64,000 bases of DNA from Arthrobacter sp. ISL-5 (GCF_018613835.1 NZ_JAGGPM010000023.1:124001-188000); one strand, 5' to 3'; shown: positions 19,193 through 28,723, counted from the stretch's first letter. The notes: generated by a model not told the origin, from the letters alone. A program made the numbers and translations.

Positions 19193-20266
19193 ATGTTTGA
19201 GTCCGTACAGGGCCTGCTTGATGAGCATGATGCTATCCAGGCGCAGCTTGGGGATCCGGCTGTTTATGCTGACCAGCGGCTGGCGCGCAAGCTGGGGCGG
19301 CGGTCTGCCCAGCTGAACGGCATCGTGGAGGCGTACCACAAGTGGCACGGCATTCAGGATGATCTCGCTGCAGCGAAGGAGATGGCTGGCGAGGATCCCG
19401 AGTTCGCTGCCGAGGTGCCGGAGCTTGAGGCTGCCCTGGAGACGGCGGCTGCCAAGCTGCGCCGGCTGCTCATTCCGCGGGACCCTGACGATGCTCGCAA
19501 CGTGATCCTTGAAGTCAAGGGCGGTGAAGGCGGCGATGAAGCTGCCCTGTTCGCCGGTGATCTCCTCCGCATGTACACCCGCTATGCGGAATCACGCGGG
19601 TGGAAGACCGAGCTCATCTCCGCCACGGAATCCGATCTGGGCGGCTACAAGGACGTCCAGGTGGCCGTCAAGGGAAGCTCGAACGATCCCGCCGAAGGCG
19701 TCTATGCGCGGCTGAAGTTCGAAGGCGGCGTGCACCGTGTCCAGCGCGTTCCCGTCACCGAATCGCAGGGGCGCATCCACACCTCGGCCGCCGGCGTTCT
19801 CGTGCTGCCCGAGGTGGACGAGCCCGAAGAGCTCGAAATCAACCAGAACGATCTCAAGATCGACGTCTACCGGTCCTCGGGCCCGGGCGGCCAGTCGGTG
19901 AACACGACTGACTCCGCCGTGCGCATCACCCACCTTCCCACCGGCATCGTGGTGGCCATGCAGAACGAGAAGTCGCAGCTGCAGAACCGCGAAGCCGGCA
20001 TGCGCGTTCTCCGTGCCCGCATCCTGGCCCACCAGCAGGAACAGATCGACGCCGAGAACTCCGCCCAGCGGAAGTCGCAGATCCGCACCATGGACCGTTC
20101 CGAGCGGATCCGCACCTACAACTACCCGGAAAACCGGATCGCGGACCACCGCACCGGGTACAAGGCGTACAACCTGGACCAGGTCATGAACGGCGACCTC
20201 GAGCCGGTCATCCAGTCGGCCATCGAGATGGACGAGCAGGCACGCCTGGACGCCATCGGCGACTAG
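19193..20266 (+). CDS. prfA: Peptide chain release factor 1
   Basis: 357 residues. Reads UAA and UAG and triggers peptide release. The GGQ loop is [11 protein letters not shown] (near residue 232) and the stop-codon recognition tripeptide is P-V-T within [14 protein letters not shown], diagnostic of RF1 rather than RF2. The ATG at 19193 is used because GAAAGG lies eight bases upstream; the in-frame TTG two codons earlier would sit too close to it. The gene that methylates its GGQ glutamine, prmC, follows 21 bases later. Confidence 0.98.
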   Translation: MFESVQGLLDEHDAIQAQLGDPAVYADQRLARKLGRRSAQLNGIVEAYHKWHGIQDDLAAAKEMAGEDPEFAAEVPELEAALETAAAKLRRLLIPRDPDDARNVILEVKGGEGGDEAALFAGDLLRMYTRYAESRGWKTELISATESDLGGYKDVQVAVKGSSNDPAEGVYARLKFEGGVHRVQRVPVTESQGRIHTSAAGVLVLPEVDEPEELEINQNDLKIDVYRSSGPGGQSVNTTDSAVRITHLPTGIVVAMQNEKSQLQNREAGMRVLRARILAHQQEQIDAENSAQRKSQIRTMDRSERIRTYNYPENRIADHRTGYKAYNLDQVMNGDLEPVIQSAIEMDEQARLDAIGD

Positions 20267-20287
20267 CCGGGAACCGCTGAAAACTCC

Positions 20288-21187
20288 ATGACGTCCGAGT
20301 ACATGACGGCCGGCACCGGCCAGTCCCTGGCCGATGCCGTCAGCGAGGCCACCGCGATTCTTGCCGATGCCGGCGTTCCCAGCCCGAGGGTCGACGCCGA
20401 ACTGCTGGCCGACCATCTCATGGGCGTAGGGCTCGGGCGGCTGCGCGCCATGCTGCTGGGCGATGCCCCTGCGCCGGCAGGCTATGCGGAACTGGTGGCC
20501 GAACGGGCCCGCCGCATTCCGCTGCAGCACATCACCGGCGTCGCGCATTTCCGCTATCTTCAGCTCGCGGTGGGCCCCGGCGTCTTCATTCCCCGCCCGG
20601 AAACAGAGTCCGTGGTCCAGCTGGTCATCGACCGGCTCCGGGAACTCCTCCGCGCCGGCGTGGCCCGGCCCAGGGTAGTGGATCTCGGCACGGGATCCGG
20701 GGCCATCGCAGGGTCCGTGGCGCACGAGGTGCCCGAAGCCGTGGTCCATGCGGTGGAGTACAGCGAATTTGCGCATGCCTGGGCCGCGAAAAACCTCGAA
20801 CCACTGGGCGTCACCCTCGTCCGGGGCGACCTACGGGACGCACTGCAGGAGCTTAACGGAACATTCGACGTCGTCGTGTCCAACCCGCCGTACATCCCCG
20901 CCGAGGCAATTCCGAACGAACCCGAAGTGGCGCTGCACGATCCACCTGAGGCCCTGTACGGCGGCGGAGCCGACGGCATGGACCTTCCGACGGCGGCTGC
21001 GGCTTCTGCTGCCAGGCTTCTGGTTCCCGGCGGCTACTTCGTGATGGAACACGCCGAAGTCCAGGCCGCCTGGATTTCCGCCATGCTGGCCGGCACAGGA
21101 CTGTGGTCTGAAGTGACCACGCACGTTGACCTTAACGGCAAGGAACGGGCAACCAGCGCCGTCCTTGCCTCACCGCCCGCGCAGTAA
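20288..21187 (+). CDS. prmC: Release factor glutamine N5-methyltransferase
   Basis: 299 residues. SAM-dependent methylation of the glutamine in the GGQ motif of release factors. The N-terminal helical domain (about 1-85) precedes the Rossmann fold with VVDLGTGSGAIA (motif I) and the catalytic VVSNPPYIP (NPPY near residue 200). It sits directly after prfA, the classic pairing. A second ATG five codons in is an alternative start. tsaC follows 15 bases after the stop. Confidence 0.96.
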   Translation: MTSEYMTAGTGQSLADAVSEATAILADAGVPSPRVDAELLADHLMGVGLGRLRAMLLGDAPAPAGYAELVAERARRIPLQHITGVAHFRYLQLAVGPGVFIPRPETESVVQLVIDRLRELLRAGVARPRVVDLGTGSGAIAGSVAHEVPEAVVHAVEYSEFAHAWAAKNLEPLGVTLVRGDLRDALQELNGTFDVVVSNPPYIPAEAIPNEPEVALHDPPEALYGGGADGMDLPTAAAASAARLLVPGGYFVMEHAEVQAAWISAMLAGTGLWSEVTTHVDLNGKERATSAVLASPPAQ

Positions 21188-21202
21188 TGAAAGAATGAGG
21201 CA

Positions 21203-22012
21203 GTGACCACTACGTATAACTGCACAGCCGATGACGAGCGCACCGCAGGACTGGCCCACGCACGGCGTGCCATCCTCGAGAAGAAGTGCGTGGTCTTCCC
21301 CACGGATACCGTCTACGGGATAGCAGCCGACGCATTCTCGCCCCAGGCCGTCACCATGCTGCTGGTTTCCAAGGGCCGCGGCCGGAACATGCCCCCGCCA
21401 GTGCTGATTCCGCGCCTCAACGCCCTTGATGGCCTGGCGACTGACGTTTCTGCCGAAGCACGCCAGCTGGCCGAAGCCTTCTGGCCCGGGGGCCTGACGC
21501 TGATTTTCCACGCCCAGCCTTCCCTTGACTGGGATCTCGGAGAGACGAAGGGCACCGTGGCCCTCCGGATTCCGGCGGATGAAGTGGCTCAGGACCTCCT
21601 AACCCTGACCGGGCCGCTGGCTGTGTCGTCAGCCAACAGGACCGGTCAGGCTCCGGCCCAGACCGCGTTCGAGGCCCGCTCCCAGCTGGCAGAATCCGTC
21701 GAGGTCTACCTCGAAGGCGGCTTCCGCCCGGTGGAGGGAACCGGCGCCCTGCCGTCCACGATTGTGGATGCGACGTCACTGCCGCTGCGCGTGGTCCGCG
21801 AGGGAGCCGTGAGCCTGGAACGGCTCCGGGAAGTGGTCCCTGGGGTGCTCGATATCCAGGGCAACGCTCCCGAGCCGTCCGCCACTGCCGATGCTGAGGG
21901 CGCCGCAGAAACAGAAGGCGCTGCAGAAACGGAAGGCACTGCAGAATCAGAACGTGCTGCAGAATCTGAAGGCGCTCCCGGGGCCGGCGACAAAGCGTCC
22001 GGCACGGAATGA
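21203..22012 (+). CDS. tsaC: L-threonylcarbamoyladenylate synthase with repetitive tail
   Basis: 269 residues from a GTG. Sua5/YrdC/TsaC enzyme making threonylcarbamoyl-AMP from threonine, bicarbonate and ATP for the tRNA t6A37 modification. The YrdC core (about 10-215) includes VVFPTDTVYGIAADAF, a KGRGRNMPPPVLI segment and TGPLAVSSANRTGQA. It lacks the full C-terminal Sua5 domain. Instead it ends in an acidic tail built from an 18-base repeat (GAAETE-like, 21899-21970). AAGAAT ends six bases before the GTG, so this gene may also have its own leaderless transcript. Its last bases overlap the next ATG. Confidence 0.93.
   Translation: MTTTYNCTADDERTAGLAHARRAILEKKCVVFPTDTVYGIAADAFSPQAVTMLLVSKGRGRNMPPPVLIPRLNALDGLATDVSAEARQLAEAFWPGGLTLIFHAQPSLDWDLGETKGTVALRIPADEVAQDLLTLTGPLAVSSANRTGQAPAQTAFEARSQLAESVEVYLEGGFRPVEGTGALPSTIVDATSLPLRVVREGAVSLERLREVVPGVLDIQGNAPEPSATADAEGAAETEGAAETEGTAESERAAESEGAPGAGDKASGTE
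21899..21970 (+). repeat. Four 18-base tandem repeats in tsaC tail
   Basis: Four in-frame copies encode GAAETE, GAAETE, GTAESE and RAAESE. The unit is 18 bases, so copy-number change would keep the reading frame. The encoded tail is acidic and probably unstructured. Confidence 0.85.
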
Positions 22013-22767
22013 CGCTGCAGCGGCAACCCATCCCGGTCCTCGGCGTGGACGCCACTCCGCTGGACGTCGCAGGACTCACGGAAGTCCTCGACAGGTTCGT
22101 GGCTGACGGAACCACCCGGACCGTCGTCGGACACAACCTCCACAGCGTGACGCTCTTCCATTCCGAACCGGAATTCCGGACGTTTTACGAGAACAGCGAC
22201 GTCGTGCTGATCGACGGCGCCCCCGTCCTGTGGCTCTGGGGGAGGGGACGGAAGCGTTCCGGACCCGTCATGGACTACCGGCTGGGCTCCACTGACTGGA
22301 TCCCTGCGCTGGGCCAGGTCAGCAGCCTGAAAAGCATCGCCGTCGTCGGGGCCGGCCCCGTGGCCAACGCCAGGGCCGTGGCCAGGCTGCAGGCCATTGC
22401 ACCCGAGGCGTCAGTCTCCGGTATGCCGGGGGAGGGCTGGGACGAGGAACTCGAAGAAGAGGTGACCGCCTGGCTGGCCGAGCAGCGTCCGCAGCTCGTG
22501 CTCATCGGACTGGGGATGCCTCTGCAGGAAAAGGTGCTGCGGCGCCGCCTCGGCTCTCTTCCGCCCGCGGTCTATTGCGCTGTCGGAGGCGCCATCGAGC
22601 AGATTGCGGGAATCCAGAAGCTGGCGCCGCGCTGGCTGGGCCGCCTTGGCCTGGAATGGGCGTGGCGGCTCCTGCTGCATCCGCGGCGGGTGGCCTACCG
22701 CGTGTTCGGCGAGCCTTGGGTGCTGCTCGGGCTCCTGGTCCGGCGCCGGCTTCGCAGGCAGGGCTAG
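22009..22767 (+). CDS. WecG/TagA/CpsF-family glycosyltransferase (GT26)
   Basis: 252 residues; the ATG overlaps the tsaC stop (ATGA). GT26 enzymes transfer N-acetylmannosamine or a uronate onto a polyprenyl-diphosphate-linked sugar in teichoic acid, ECA or capsule synthesis. Family signatures: VVGHNLHSVTLFHS, VVLIDGAPVLWL (catalytic aspartate), YRLGSTDWIP and the conserved VGGAIEQIAG near the C-terminus, followed by a basic tail that in TagA helps membrane association. The lipid-sugar acceptor would be made by WecA encoded at 24098. The exact product is not predictable. Confidence 0.88.
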   Translation: MTLQRQPIPVLGVDATPLDVAGLTEVLDRFVADGTTRTVVGHNLHSVTLFHSEPEFRTFYENSDVVLIDGAPVLWLWGRGRKRSGPVMDYRLGSTDWIPALGQVSSLKSIAVVGAGPVANARAVARLQAIAPEASVSGMPGEGWDEELEEEVTAWLAEQRPQLVLIGLGMPLQEKVLRRRLGSLPPAVYCAVGGAIEQIAGIQKLAPRWLGRLGLEWAWRLLLHPRRVAYRVFGEPWVLLGLLVRRRLRRQG

Positions 22768-22798
22768 CTGCGAAGCCTGCCGGGCGCAGGTGCCAACG

Positions 22799-23695
22799 CT
22801 AGAACTTCTGGTCTTTCAGGGGACCAAATCCCTTGCCGCGGAGTCCTGCCGAGAATGCGCTGAACCAGTCGGACAGACCGCGGAAATCGCCGCGGCGCAG
22901 GAAATAGCCGAGGTAGCCGCCGACGTCGGCAATCAATGACTTGACGCGGAAATGGCGCCGGATCAGATAGCCGCGGTTGCGGTAGTAGTAATAGCGCTTG
23001 AACGCGGTCTCGGGGACGATGACGTGCCACCGGGCGCCAAAGACGTGCTTGGTTTCGGAGAACGCGTGCGGATGCGTGATGGCTGCCGTGGTGACCGTGC
23101 CGAAGCGGACGCCCGCCTTGCGCAGCCTGAGGGTGAAGTCCACCTCGTCGCCCCGGATGAAGAGGCGCATGTCAGGCAGGCCAACCTTGAAGAAAACATC
23201 GGAGCGGATCAGCGCGCCGTTGAAGAAGTGGCCGTCGTTCGGAAGGAACCCCACCTTCTCCAGTGCGCCCCGGTCGTGGGTCACTTTGCCGTCCAGGCGG
23301 AAGAAAAAGGAGAGCCTGTCAGGGTGGCCGGGCGCCAGCACGAGCGGCACCACCGCCTCCAGGTCCCGCGCTTCCGCCTCTCGGATCAGGGTGGCGAGGC
23401 ATTCGGGGTCGGCCGGCTCGGCGTCGTCGTCCATCATCCAGATCCAGTCAGCGCCGCTTGCCACCGCCTTAAGGACGGCCAGGGAAAATCCGCCCGCGCC
23501 GCCGAGGTTGGCTTCCGAGCGGATGTAGTCCACATTTTCGTGCTGTCCTGCAACGTCCGACGCCGGCGCGGTGCCGCTGTCAACAAGGCAAATGGACGCC
23601 ACGGGCGCCGTCTGGGCATTGATCGCTTTCAGGAGGACGGCGAGCTCGCGGGGACGGTCAAACGTTACGGCAGCAACTGCGACCGACACTGGCAT
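22799..23695 (-). CDS. GT2-family glycosyltransferase (GlfT1/rhamnosyltransferase-like)
   Basis: 298 residues, opposite to its neighbours, with AAAGGA ahead of the ATG. The GT-A fold is evident: VAAVTFDRPRELAVLL at the N-terminus, SEANLGGAGGFS, the metal-binding WMMDDDAEP and the acceptor-side RGDEVDFTLRLRKAG. The whole pattern resembles mycobacterial galactofuranosyl or rhamnosyl transferases (GlfT1/WbbL). Between tagA-like and wecA it most likely helps build a cell-wall or surface polysaccharide. Donor sugar uncertain. Confidence 0.85.
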   Translation of the reverse strand: MPVSVAVAAVTFDRPRELAVLLKAINAQTAPVASICLVDSGTAPASDVAGQHENVDYIRSEANLGGAGGFSLAVLKAVASGADWIWMMDDDAEPADPECLATLIREAEARDLEAVVPLVLAPGHPDRLSFFFRLDGKVTHDRGALEKVGFLPNDGHFFNGALIRSDVFFKVGLPDMRLFIRGDEVDFTLRLRKAGVRFGTVTTAAITHPHAFSETKHVFGARWHVIVPETAFKRYYYYRNRGYLIRRHFRVKSLIADVGGYLGYFLRRGDFRGLSDWFSAFSAGLRGKGFGPLKDQKF

Positions 23696-24097
23696 TGCGG
23701 GTTCCTTTCAGCACAGCCGCCGGCAAGTTTCCCGCCGGCATGAGGCCTTGTGACGCGAAGCCATGTAGCCGTTGGCGTTAGTATCTTGACTAGAGTCCAC
23801 TGTAATACAGCCCCGTCAGGCACTATGCACTGCCTGTCTGTGCGCATGGCGACGGAGAAGTTTCATTTATTGCACGTCAGATCCACAGCTATTGAGCCCC
23901 CACAGTCCCCCCAACACCAGCGCGAATCTGCATCGGCCTGAAGCCCGGTGCCATGCCGCCCCACGGCGGGCCTCTTCGCGCGTCTTCGCGTCACACAGTG
24001 ACGGAGGACAGAACACCGGAGAACAGAACGCCAACGAACAGAACGCCGGAGCACAGCGTGGCGGAGAACTGCGGGTCAGCGGAGCGAGGGACACGCC
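23696..24097. other. 402-base divergent gap between GT2 and wecA
   Basis: No gene seen. The left part is AT-richer and holds TTGAC at 23786-23790 and other promoter-like words for both directions. The right part (24004-24078) is a 15-base tandem repeat. GAGGG at 24086-24090 is the likely wecA ribosome binding site. A frame through the repeat encodes RTPEN-like pentapeptides but has no start signal or family likeness. Confidence 0.5.
24004..24078 (+). repeat. Five decaying copies of a 15-base tandem repeat before wecA
   Basis: Units begin at 24004, 24019, 24034, 24049 and 24064, with core GAACAGAACGCCG. The middle copies are most alike and the last two have drifted. They end seven bases before the wecA ribosome binding region, so they would lie in the leader or promoter. 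Confidence 0.75.
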
Positions 24098-25210
24098 GTG
24101 ATCATGTACCTGCTCATGATGCTGACCGCAGCCGTTGTCGCGTATGCGGCAACCTGGGGCGCACGCCTGGTCGGCAACAGGCTCGAGCTGTTCACCCCGA
24201 TCCGCAGCCGTGACATGCACTCGAGCCCGGTGTCGCGGCTCGGCGGCCTGGGGATATTCGCGGGCGTGCTGGTGGCACTGGTCGTCGCGAACCAGTCGTT
24301 TTTCGTCAAGGACATCTTCCGTGGCAATTCAGCCCCCTGGGGCGTGCTGGCGGGGGCAGCCGTCATTGTGGTCGTTGGCGTTGCGGACGATCTCCTGGAT
24401 CTGCGCTGGTGGGTCAAACTCATCGGGCAGAGCGTCGCGGCCCTCGTAGTGGCTGTGTGGGGCGTCCGGATGACCATCATTCCGTTCGTTCCCGAGCCCA
24501 TCCGCTTCGACTCGGACCCTGTCAACGTCCTCGTCACCGCCGGCCTTATTGTGACCACGATGAATGCCTTCAACTTCATCGACGGACTTGACGGGTTGGC
24601 TGCCGGAGTGGCAATCATCGGCGGCTCTGCCTTCTTCCTGACCGCGTACTGGGTGCACCGGAACGCGCCGCTGCTTGACCGCTCAGATCTTGCGACGCTC
24701 CTGACGGCGGTGCTCGTGGGCAGCTGTCTGGGGTTCCTGCCGCACAACTGGTTTCCCTCGAAGATCTTCATGGGGGATTCCGGTGCGATGCTGATCGGCC
24801 TGCTGATGGCATCGGCGGGTGTGGTGTCGACGGGCCAAATCAGCTCGGGACTCTATGACCGTGTGAACGGTATCCCCACGATCATCCCCATCCTGCTGCC
24901 TTTCGCAGTGCTCTTCCTCCCGCTGCTGGACCTCGGCCTGGCGGTGGTCCGGCGCACTGCTGTCGGCCGCTCGCCCTGGTCCGCCGACCGCGGCCACCTG
25001 CACCACAAGCTGATGGACATCGGGTACTCCCACCGCACGGCCGTGATGCTGATGTACCTGTGGACGGCAGTACTTTCGTTCGGCGGACTCGCCTTCGCTG
25101 TCTACCCCTGGCAGGTGGTTCTGGCGGTGGACATCGCGGCCACCCTGGTGATGGGGCTCATCACGGCATGGCCTTATCTCAGCCGCCGGGGCGCAGAAAC
25201 ACCGCAATAG
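24098..25210 (+). CDS. wecA: Undecaprenyl-phosphate GlcNAc-1-phosphate transferase-like (WecA)
   Basis: 370 residues, about ten or eleven TM helices, MraY/WecA/TagO superfamily. Loads a sugar-1-phosphate on undecaprenyl phosphate to start wall glycan synthesis. Seen: RDMHSSPVSRLGG, VVGVADDLLDLRWWVK (catalytic DD), FNFIDGLDGLAAG, FMGDSGAML and the loop with ADRGHLHHKLMD (HxHH). The GTG at 24098 has GAGGG upstream. In M. tuberculosis its orthologue (rfe) also sits right before the atp operon. Confidence 0.93.
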   Translation: MIMYLLMMLTAAVVAYAATWGARLVGNRLELFTPIRSRDMHSSPVSRLGGLGIFAGVLVALVVANQSFFVKDIFRGNSAPWGVLAGAAVIVVVGVADDLLDLRWWVKLIGQSVAALVVAVWGVRMTIIPFVPEPIRFDSDPVNVLVTAGLIVTTMNAFNFIDGLDGLAAGVAIIGGSAFFLTAYWVHRNAPLLDRSDLATLLTAVLVGSCLGFLPHNWFPSKIFMGDSGAMLIGLLMASAGVVSTGQISSGLYDRVNGIPTIIPILLPFAVLFLPLLDLGLAVVRRTAVGRSPWSADRGHLHHKLMDIGYSHRTAVMLMYLWTAVLSFGGLAFAVYPWQVVLAVDIAATLVMGLITAWPYLSRRGAETPQ

Positions 25211-25241
25211 CAGCCGCTTTCCCGAATATTTCTATCTCGTG

Positions 25242-25247
25242 TAGAAT
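25242..25247 (+). promoter_or_regulatory. Predicted -10 (TAGAAT) of atp operon
   Basis: TAGAAT preceded by TG lies 57 bases before the first ATP-synthase accessory gene, in an AT-rich patch after wecA. RNA would start near 25254 and give a leader of about 50 bases. The -35 is poor (TTCCCG, 25219-25224). Confidence 0.45.
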
Positions 25248-25304
25248 TCAGGGGCAGGTCTTTCCTGCGCCACTCCACCCCCTTGCCCCAAAGATTGGGT
25301 TCGC

Positions 25305-25790
25305 ATGACCTCCAACGCCGAGCCCGGACCAGCGTCCGGCAAAGGACCCGTTGGCGTCTCCGGCCCCACCCGGTCATTGTGGCTCGGCCTGTTGGGAATC
25401 AGCTCCGCCGTCTCTGCTGCCGCCCTTGTCCTTGCGGGCATTGTGGCAGTAACCCTGAATGGCTGGGCCGGACTGCTTTCGAGCAGCTTCGGCGGGCTGC
25501 TTGTCATGGCTTTCTTTGGCATCAGCCTCTTGATCGGCCACTTCGTCGGCCGGAACAACCCGTCCGGTGCCATCGGCCTGTTCGTGGCAACCTACTTCGT
25601 CAAGGTCATCGGTTTCGCGGTGGTTCTTTTTGCGGTTGGTGCGCCCGAGTGGCTGCATGGGCGCTGGTTCCTTATCGGAGCGGTCGTCGCTGTGGTGACC
25701 TGGCAGGCGGCTGAAATCTACGGTTTCAGCAAGGCCCGGCTGCAGATCTACAACGACCCCGAACCAGACAAGGGCAACACCGATGTCTAA
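25305..25790 (+). CDS. ATP synthase I-like membrane protein (AtpI family)
   Basis: 161 residues with four predicted TM helices (about 24-46, 52-74, 88-110, 116-136) and a hydrophilic N-terminal tail. Its position and topology match the ATP-synt_I/AtpI accessory proteins, thought to help c-ring assembly or Mg2+ supply for the ATP synthase. It occupies the Rv1303 slot in M. tuberculosis order. The stop overlaps the next gene by eight bases. Function by context; sequence likeness is weak. Confidence 0.75.
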   Translation: MTSNAEPGPASGKGPVGVSGPTRSLWLGLLGISSAVSAAALVLAGIVAVTLNGWAGLLSSSFGGLLVMAFFGISLLIGHFVGRNNPSGAIGLFVATYFVKVIGFAVVLFAVGAPEWLHGRWFLIGAVVAVVTWQAAEIYGFSKARLQIYNDPEPDKGNTDV

Positions 25791-26121
25791 GCGAAACCAC
25801 CCCGGCAAAAGCTCCTCCGGCGACCCCGGCAAAAGGCCCGGCGCTCCGGGCGTCTCGGCCGAAAATGGTGACGGCGGTTACAACGCTGGAATTGCCGTCT
25901 TTAGCTACATTATTGGCGGAATCATCGTCTGGAGTTTGATAGGGTGGGGACTGGATTATCTGTGGGGAACCCGCTGGATTGTGCTCCTAGGCGCTCTGCT
26001 TGGAGCCGCGGGAGGGTTCTATCTGTCCCATATGCACGGCCTCACCAGTTCAAGGAATACAGCTGGCGGGAACAGTGCAGCCAGCGGCCCGTCTGAGGAT
26101 GGGAACAGTAATGCCAAATAA
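25783..26121 (+). CDS. AtpZ/AtpI-family accessory membrane protein
   Basis: 112 residues. Two TM helices with the signature IIVWSLIGWGLDYLWGTRW followed by LLGALLGAAGGFYLSH, typical of the ATPase gene 1 (AtpZ) family, which forms a cation channel or assembly partner with AtpI in other bacteria. Hydrophilic tails at both ends. Translation is probably coupled to the preceding AtpI-like gene, and atpB follows after 81 bases. Confidence 0.82.
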   Translation: MSKRNHPGKSSSGDPGKRPGAPGVSAENGDGGYNAGIAVFSYIIGGIIVWSLIGWGLDYLWGTRWIVLLGALLGAAGGFYLSHMHGLTSSRNTAGGNSAASGPSEDGNSNAK

Positions 26122-26202
26122 TTTTAAGAGGGGGAGGGCAAGCATGAAGCACGCCGGACCCCGACCAACGCCCAACGATGGACACTGCAGAGAGGAAACG
26201 CG

Positions 26203-27003
26203 TTGATCGCGCTTGCGCTCCCGGCCCAAAATTCAGGAGTCTTCACGCCTCCCGGAATTGAAGAAATGCACCTGCCGGCAATCCTGCCGTGGGGTGCGGC
26301 AGACGGATTCTCCAAGCAGATGCTGCTGGTTATCCTGTCCGTTGTCATTATCGCAACATTCTTTCTGCTAGCTGCGCGGAAGCAGCAGCTGGTTCCTGGC
26401 AAGCTGCAGTTCGCAGGCGAAATGGCCTATGGCTTCGTCCGCAACAGCATCGCCAAGGACATCATCGGCGGCAGAGACTTCATGAAGTACGTGCCCCTGT
26501 TGTTCAGCCTGTTCTTCTTCATCCTGGTGAACAACATCTACGGCGCCATCCCCGTTTTCCAGCTGCCGAGCTTCTCGCACGTCGGCGGAGCGTACGTCCT
26601 TGCCGCCATCGTGTACGTCACCTGGATCGGCATCGGCATCAAGAAGAACGGCCTGAAGTACTTCAAGCTGGCAACGGTGCCGTCCGGAGTTCCGTTCTAC
26701 ATCCTTCCGATCGTTATCCCGATCGAGATCATCTCCAACTTCCTGGTCCGTCCGGTCACGCACAGCCTCCGTCTGTTCGCCACCATGCTGGCCGGTCACC
26801 TGATCGTGATGATCGCCGGTTCAGGAATTGAATACCTCATCATGCAGGAGAACATCCTGCTCAAGGGCACCTCTGTTCTGGTCCTCGCCGGCGCGATCGC
26901 CATGTACATGCTCGAAGCCCTGATCATGGCGCTTCAGGCCTACGTGTTCACGCTGCTGACGGCGATCTACATCGAAGGTGCCCTGCACGCGGACAGCCAC
27001 TAG
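26203..27003 (+). CDS. atpB: ATP synthase Fo subunit a
   Basis: 266 residues from a TTG at 26203 behind AGAGGAAA. Proton half-channels facing the c-ring. The essential arginine lies in PVTHSLRLFATMLAGHL, and the C-terminal helix contains LEALIMALQAYVFTLLTAIYI. Five to six TM helices. A later ATG (MHLPAILPWG) would remove the conserved N-terminal segment QNSGVFTPPGIEEM, so the TTG is preferred. First structural gene of the operon. Confidence 0.96.
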   Translation: MIALALPAQNSGVFTPPGIEEMHLPAILPWGAADGFSKQMLLVILSVVIIATFFLLAARKQQLVPGKLQFAGEMAYGFVRNSIAKDIIGGRDFMKYVPLLFSLFFFILVNNIYGAIPVFQLPSFSHVGGAYVLAAIVYVTWIGIGIKKNGLKYFKLATVPSGVPFYILPIVIPIEIISNFLVRPVTHSLRLFATMLAGHLIVMIAGSGIEYLIMQENILLKGTSVLVLAGAIAMYMLEALIMALQAYVFTLLTAIYIEGALHADSH

Positions 27004-27070
27004 GCTCCCACAAACTTCCCCTTGGGGGGATGAAGCAAACCAAACAACCTGCCACAAAGATGGCATCTTG

Positions 27071-27081
27071 AAAGGAATAAA
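27071..27081 (+). promoter_or_regulatory. AT-rich strong ribosome binding site of atpE
   Basis: AAAGGAATAAA directly precedes the atpE ATG, an unusually A-rich, unstructured start region for this GC-rich chromosome. It fits the need to make roughly ten c subunits per enzyme. Confidence 0.6.
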
Positions 27082-27285
27082 ATGGAAGGCAATCTCAACC
27101 TCGTAGGTTACGGTCTGTCCGCAATCGGCGGTGGTATCGGTGTTGGTCTCGTGTTCGCCGCTTACATCAACGGCGTAGCACGTCAGCCGGAAGCACAGCG
27201 TGTGCTGCAGCCGATCGCATTCCTCGGCCTTGCGCTGACTGAAGCCCTCGCCATCCTGGGTCTGGTCTTCGCCTTCGTTCTCTAG
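27082..27285 (+). CDS. atpE: ATP synthase Fo subunit c
   Basis: 67 residues, two TM helices joined by the polar loop ARQPEAQ that contacts gamma/epsilon. The first helix carries the GGGIGVGL glycine motif for tight ring packing; the proton-carrying glutamate is in [11 protein letters not shown]. No sodium-binding ligand set is obvious, so a proton ring is expected. Bedaquiline-type inhibitors act on this subunit in mycobacteria. Confidence 0.97.
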   Translation: MEGNLNLVGYGLSAIGGGIGVGLVFAAYINGVARQPEAQRVLQPIAFLGLALTEALAILGLVFAFVL

Positions 27286-27335
27286 GCCTTCAGAACCTAG
27301 CGAACATTCAGAACCGAGTAGATAAGGACGGGTGA

Positions 27336-27895
<560 letters not shown>

Positions 27896-27896
<1 letters not shown>

Positions 27897-28723
27897 TGGC
27901 AGGTGTATCGAGCGAATCGCTGACCAAAGCGCTGACCGAACTGGAGGCCAAGCTTCCATTTGCATCGCTGCAGTTGGCAAAGGAACTCTTCGGAATCCTG
28001 GGAGCGATAGACAGCTCGGCTGGCTTGCGCCGCGCCCTGACTGACCCGTCCCGCAGCGGTGACGAAAAGTCGGCGCTGATCAGGAAACTGTTCGGCGGAA
28101 AGGTCTCCGCGGAGGCTGCGGACACCGCGGCCGGGCTGGCCAGTTCACGCTGGGCATCGGCGCGAGACATCGGCGATGCACTCGAGACGCTTGCCGCGAC
28201 GGTAGTAATTGCCGTCGCTGAAAACAAGTCGGCCGTTTCTGCCTCCGGAATCACGGGGCTGGAAGAACTCGAGAACGATCTGTTCTCCTTCAACCAGGCC
28301 GTGGCGTCCAGCCACGAGGTGCAGCGTGCTCTGTCTGAACCGCAGGCCAGCGCCGCAGCAAAGATTGCCCTGGCGGAGAGGCTGGTTCCCGGCGCAAGCG
28401 AGGAAGCCAAAGTCCTCATCGGCCAGGCAGTGTCGCAGCCACGCGGCTTGAAGTCCACCAAGCTGGTCGGCCGTTTCGCCGAGCTTGCTGCCAAGCGCCA
28501 GCGGCGGTGGATCGCAACGGTCAGCGTCACGCGTCCCATTACGGAGACGCAGGCCAGCCGTCTGCAGGCGGGGCTCAACTCCGTCTACGGGCGAGACCTG
28601 AAGATCAACACCACTGTTGATCCGACGCTGATCGGTGGAATCCGCGTGCAGGTCGGTGACGAAGTGCTCGACGCTTCCGTCATCACCCGCCTGATGGAGC
28701 TTCGCCGCCAACTGGCCGGCTAG
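27896..28723 (+). CDS. atpH: ATP synthase F1 subunit delta, long form
   Basis: 275 residues against about 180 in E. coli; the C-terminal 180 residues hold the OSCP-like fold (LAERLVPGASEEAKVLI; DPTLIGGIRVQVGDEVLDASV). The N-terminal extra ~90 residues are helical; in mycobacteria delta is fused to a second b-like part, but no TM is seen here. Links the b stalk to the top of the alpha3-beta3 hexamer. Confidence 0.93.

Noticed and set aside
23953..24213. Possible repeat peptide (RTPEN-like pentapeptides) upstream of wecA
   Set aside because: It is just the 15-base tandem repeat read in one frame, runs out of frame into wecA, and has no start signal; kept as a repeat.
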